Assembly: GCA_028226735.1 (NCBI GenBank)
Contig: JAOIYV010000002.1
Coordinates: forward strand, 9,367-73,366
Length of the DNA: 64,000 nt
Direction: 5' to 3'
Origin: Candidatus Pelagibacter sp.
GTDB taxonomy: Bacteria; Pseudomonadota; Alphaproteobacteria; Pelagibacterales; Pelagibacteraceae
The notes below the pieces were generated by a model that saw only the letters and a program-made list of their open reading frames with translations, was not told the DNA's origin and did no database searches. The position numbers and the translations under genes were made by a program. Of this stretch, positions 63,059-64,000 are shown piece after piece; position 1 is the stretch's first letter; every line of letters starts with the position of its first letter.

Positions 63059-63249
63059 ACCGACAAGAAACCGACAGATTGGTCACAAATGGTCTACAAC
63101 AAGCTACAAAGTTACAAATAAGAGAATTACCTTTTAACAACCAAATCTTTTAAGTGTTGATTTATTTGACTTTTAACATTAAAAACTTTGTTGATACGAA
63201 TGCCCTTGTAGCTCAGCTGGTAGAGCAATTGATTTGTAATCAATAGGTC
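63059..63249 (+). repeat. Right copy of ~190-bp direct repeat flanking the tct cassette
   Basis: Matches the left copy at 58492-58682 (see there). This copy runs without a break into an intact tRNA-Thr, whereas the left one loses the match after the anticodon stem. It starts 92 bases after the AbrB-family gene. Its upstream neighbour sequence (62968-63058) has no counterpart left of the cassette. Confidence 0.9.
63166..63196 (+). promoter_or_regulatory. Possible tRNA-Thr promoter (also in left repeat copy)
   Basis: TTGACT at 63166-63171 and TTGATA at 63191-63196, 19 bases apart, end 6 bases before the tRNA 5' end. Spacing is long and the -10 is weak, so this is only a suggestion. The same bases exist in the left copy (offset 4566), so the truncated tRNA would have the same promoter. 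Confidence 0.3.
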
Positions 63250-63277
63250 CGCGGTTCGACTCCGTGCGGGGGCACCA
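63202..63277 (+). tRNA. tRNA-Thr (TGT)
   Basis: A 76-base cloverleaf. Acceptor GCCCTTG pairs with CGGGGGC with two G-T pairs, anticodon arm ATTGA/TCAAT with loop TTTGTAA (anticodon TGT), T arm CGCGG/CCGTG with loop TTCGACT, discriminator A and encoded CCA at 63275-63277. Reads ACA and related Thr codons. Its 5' half and upstream region are duplicated at 58.5-58.7 kb. Confidence 0.96.
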
Positions 63278-63331
63278 TCACACAATAAAATCAACACTAA
63301 TTATTTTTGCTGAGTTAGTCTTTAATTAAAT

Positions 63332-63499
63332 TTATCCATAATTGATTAATAAGACTATTATAGCGATAGTTATTAGCACAGCACTCACAATAATATAATT
63401 CAGCCTAATATTAAATTTTTTAAATACTATTTCTGTAATTTTTTCCCAGAACACTACAATCAAGAGAACAATTATAGCTGGTAGGATATATTTAATCAT
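63332..63499 (-). CDS. Possible 55-residue two-helix membrane protein
   Basis: A short ATG-started frame coding 55 residues with two hydrophobic helices, about 4-18 (YILPAIIVLLIVVFW) and 36-53, joined by a charged loop (EKITEIVFKKFNIRLN). The pattern helix-positive loop-helix is like many genuine small bacterial membrane proteins, but in AT-rich DNA such frames also arise by chance. I recognise no family. It lies between tRNA-Thr and the glycosyltransferase, on the strand of the latter, starting 31 bases downstream of its stop. Confidence 0.4.
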   Translation of the reverse strand: MIKYILPAIIVLLIVVFWEKITEIVFKKFNIRLNYIIVSAVLITIAIIVLLINYG

Positions 63500-63530
63500 T
63501 ACAGAACTACGATCCTTAAAAGTTTTTTCA

Positions 63531-64000
63531 TTAGTTAAAGTTTTTATATATCATTTTGAGCATTTCAAAAATTTTTTTTTTTTGATTAATGTGTGAGTAC
63601 TTTTTTAATAATATTCTTTTGTGAATATTAAGTGAGTTATAATTAAATTTATTTTTAATTGTTGAATTAATTTTATTAACAAAACCAAGAATATCGCCCT
63701 GTTCAATTTTTTTAAAGATTGGGTTTTTCCAATACTCCTTTCCTCCTTCTCCAGTATACCCTATCACTACGTTTCCTGAGATTGCTGCTTCTAGTGGTGG
63801 TAAACCAAATCCTTCAAGATTTGAAAATGATAAAAAAATTTTAGATTTTTTTAAATTTTTAAAAACTTCTGTTTGGTTCATCTTTTCTAAAGGTAAAACT
63901 CTCCAACCTTTTGGTAAATTATTTCTAAGAAAAAACAAAACTAATTTACTGTGGTGAGGTAATTTTCTAGGCATATAAGTAATAAGTTTTAATTTAGATT
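63531..64000 (-). CDS. Glycosyltransferase (GT-B fold), 5' end outside window
   Basis: C-terminal part of a glycosyltransferase; the frame is open to the window edge past the ATG at 63974, so that ATG is probably internal (ITYMPRK reads like mid-protein). The nucleotide-sugar site of GT-B enzymes is visible as FLSFSNLEGFGLPPLEAAIS followed by GNVVIGYTGEGGKEYW, where the Glu of EGFGLPPLE is the usual donor-binding residue. Probably acts on surface polysaccharide. Near ugd-galU only in the wide sense (40 kb away). Confidence 0.8.
   Translation of the reverse strand, partial: SKLKLITYMPRKLPHHSKLVLFFLRNNLPKGWRVLPLEKMNQTEVFKNLKKSKIFLSFSNLEGFGLPPLEAAISGNVVIGYTGEGGKEYWKNPIFKKIEQGDILGFVNKINSTIKNKFNYNSLNIHKRILLKKYSHINQKKKIFEMLKMIYKNFN

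Overview
The window is a strongly AT-rich, gene-dense stretch of a bacterial chromosome. Spacers are tiny, stop/start overlaps are common, and there are no insertion sequences or CRISPR arrays. Gene content and style point to an alphaproteobacterium of the SAR11 group (Candidatus Pelagibacter or a close relative). The supporting signs are heterotetrameric sarcosine oxidase genes, a pyrB-pyrC pair with a degenerate dihydroorotase, a tripartite tricarboxylate transporter and extreme streamlining. The taxonomic call is inference from gene content and composition, not from a 16S gene.

Layout: (1) 1-4.8 kb, plus strand: the end of a sarcosine oxidase operon (soxA, soxG), then an amino-acid-type ABC binding protein and permease without an ATPase, and a small GNAT protein. 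(2) 4.8-12.4 kb, minus strand: gatCAB, an O-methyltransferase, trhO, a MATE exporter, a thermonuclease-like protein, a methyltransferase and a small membrane protein. (3) 12.4-19.1 kb, plus strand: ruvX, pyrB, pyrC-like, plsY, topA, a small exported protein and a RidA-family protein. (4) 19.1-25 kb, mixed strands: ugd-galU for UDP-glucuronate, panC, mgtE, lipB and an rluC/rluD-type pseudouridine synthase. (5) 25-53.8 kb, minus strand: a nearly continuous block for translation and transcription. In transcription order it reads tRNA-Tyr, tRNA-Gly, tuf, tRNA-Trp, secE, nusG, rplKAJL, rpoBC, rpsLG, fusA, the S10 genes, the spc genes with secY and adk, and the alpha genes rpsM, rpsK, rpoA, rplQ. 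rpmD (L30) is absent from its usual place between rpsE and rplO. (6) 53.9-58.5 kb: rlmB, then a lysophospholipase/arylesterase gene divergent from an ABC ATPase and permease pair; the two divergent start codons share one CATG. (7) 58.5-63.3 kb: a transport cassette (tctA, tctB, tctC and a divergent AbrB-family membrane protein) flanked by a direct repeat of about 190 bp. The right copy runs into an intact tRNA-Thr(TGT). The left copy runs into a tRNA-Thr cut off just after the anticodon stem. (8) 63.3-64 kb: a possible 55-residue membrane protein and the C-terminal part of a glycosyltransferase that runs off the window.

The most interesting structure is region 7. It looks like a small cargo segment inserted at, or recombined into, a tRNA-Thr locus, with a duplicated tRNA promoter and 5' half and a third, shorter copy of the repeat motif next to the cargo. 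No integrase gene is visible. Other points worth attention are a dihydroorotase homologue that has lost its metal ligands, the missing rpmD, the shared-CATG divergent pair, and strong hairpins between rplL and rpoB and between tctC and tctB.
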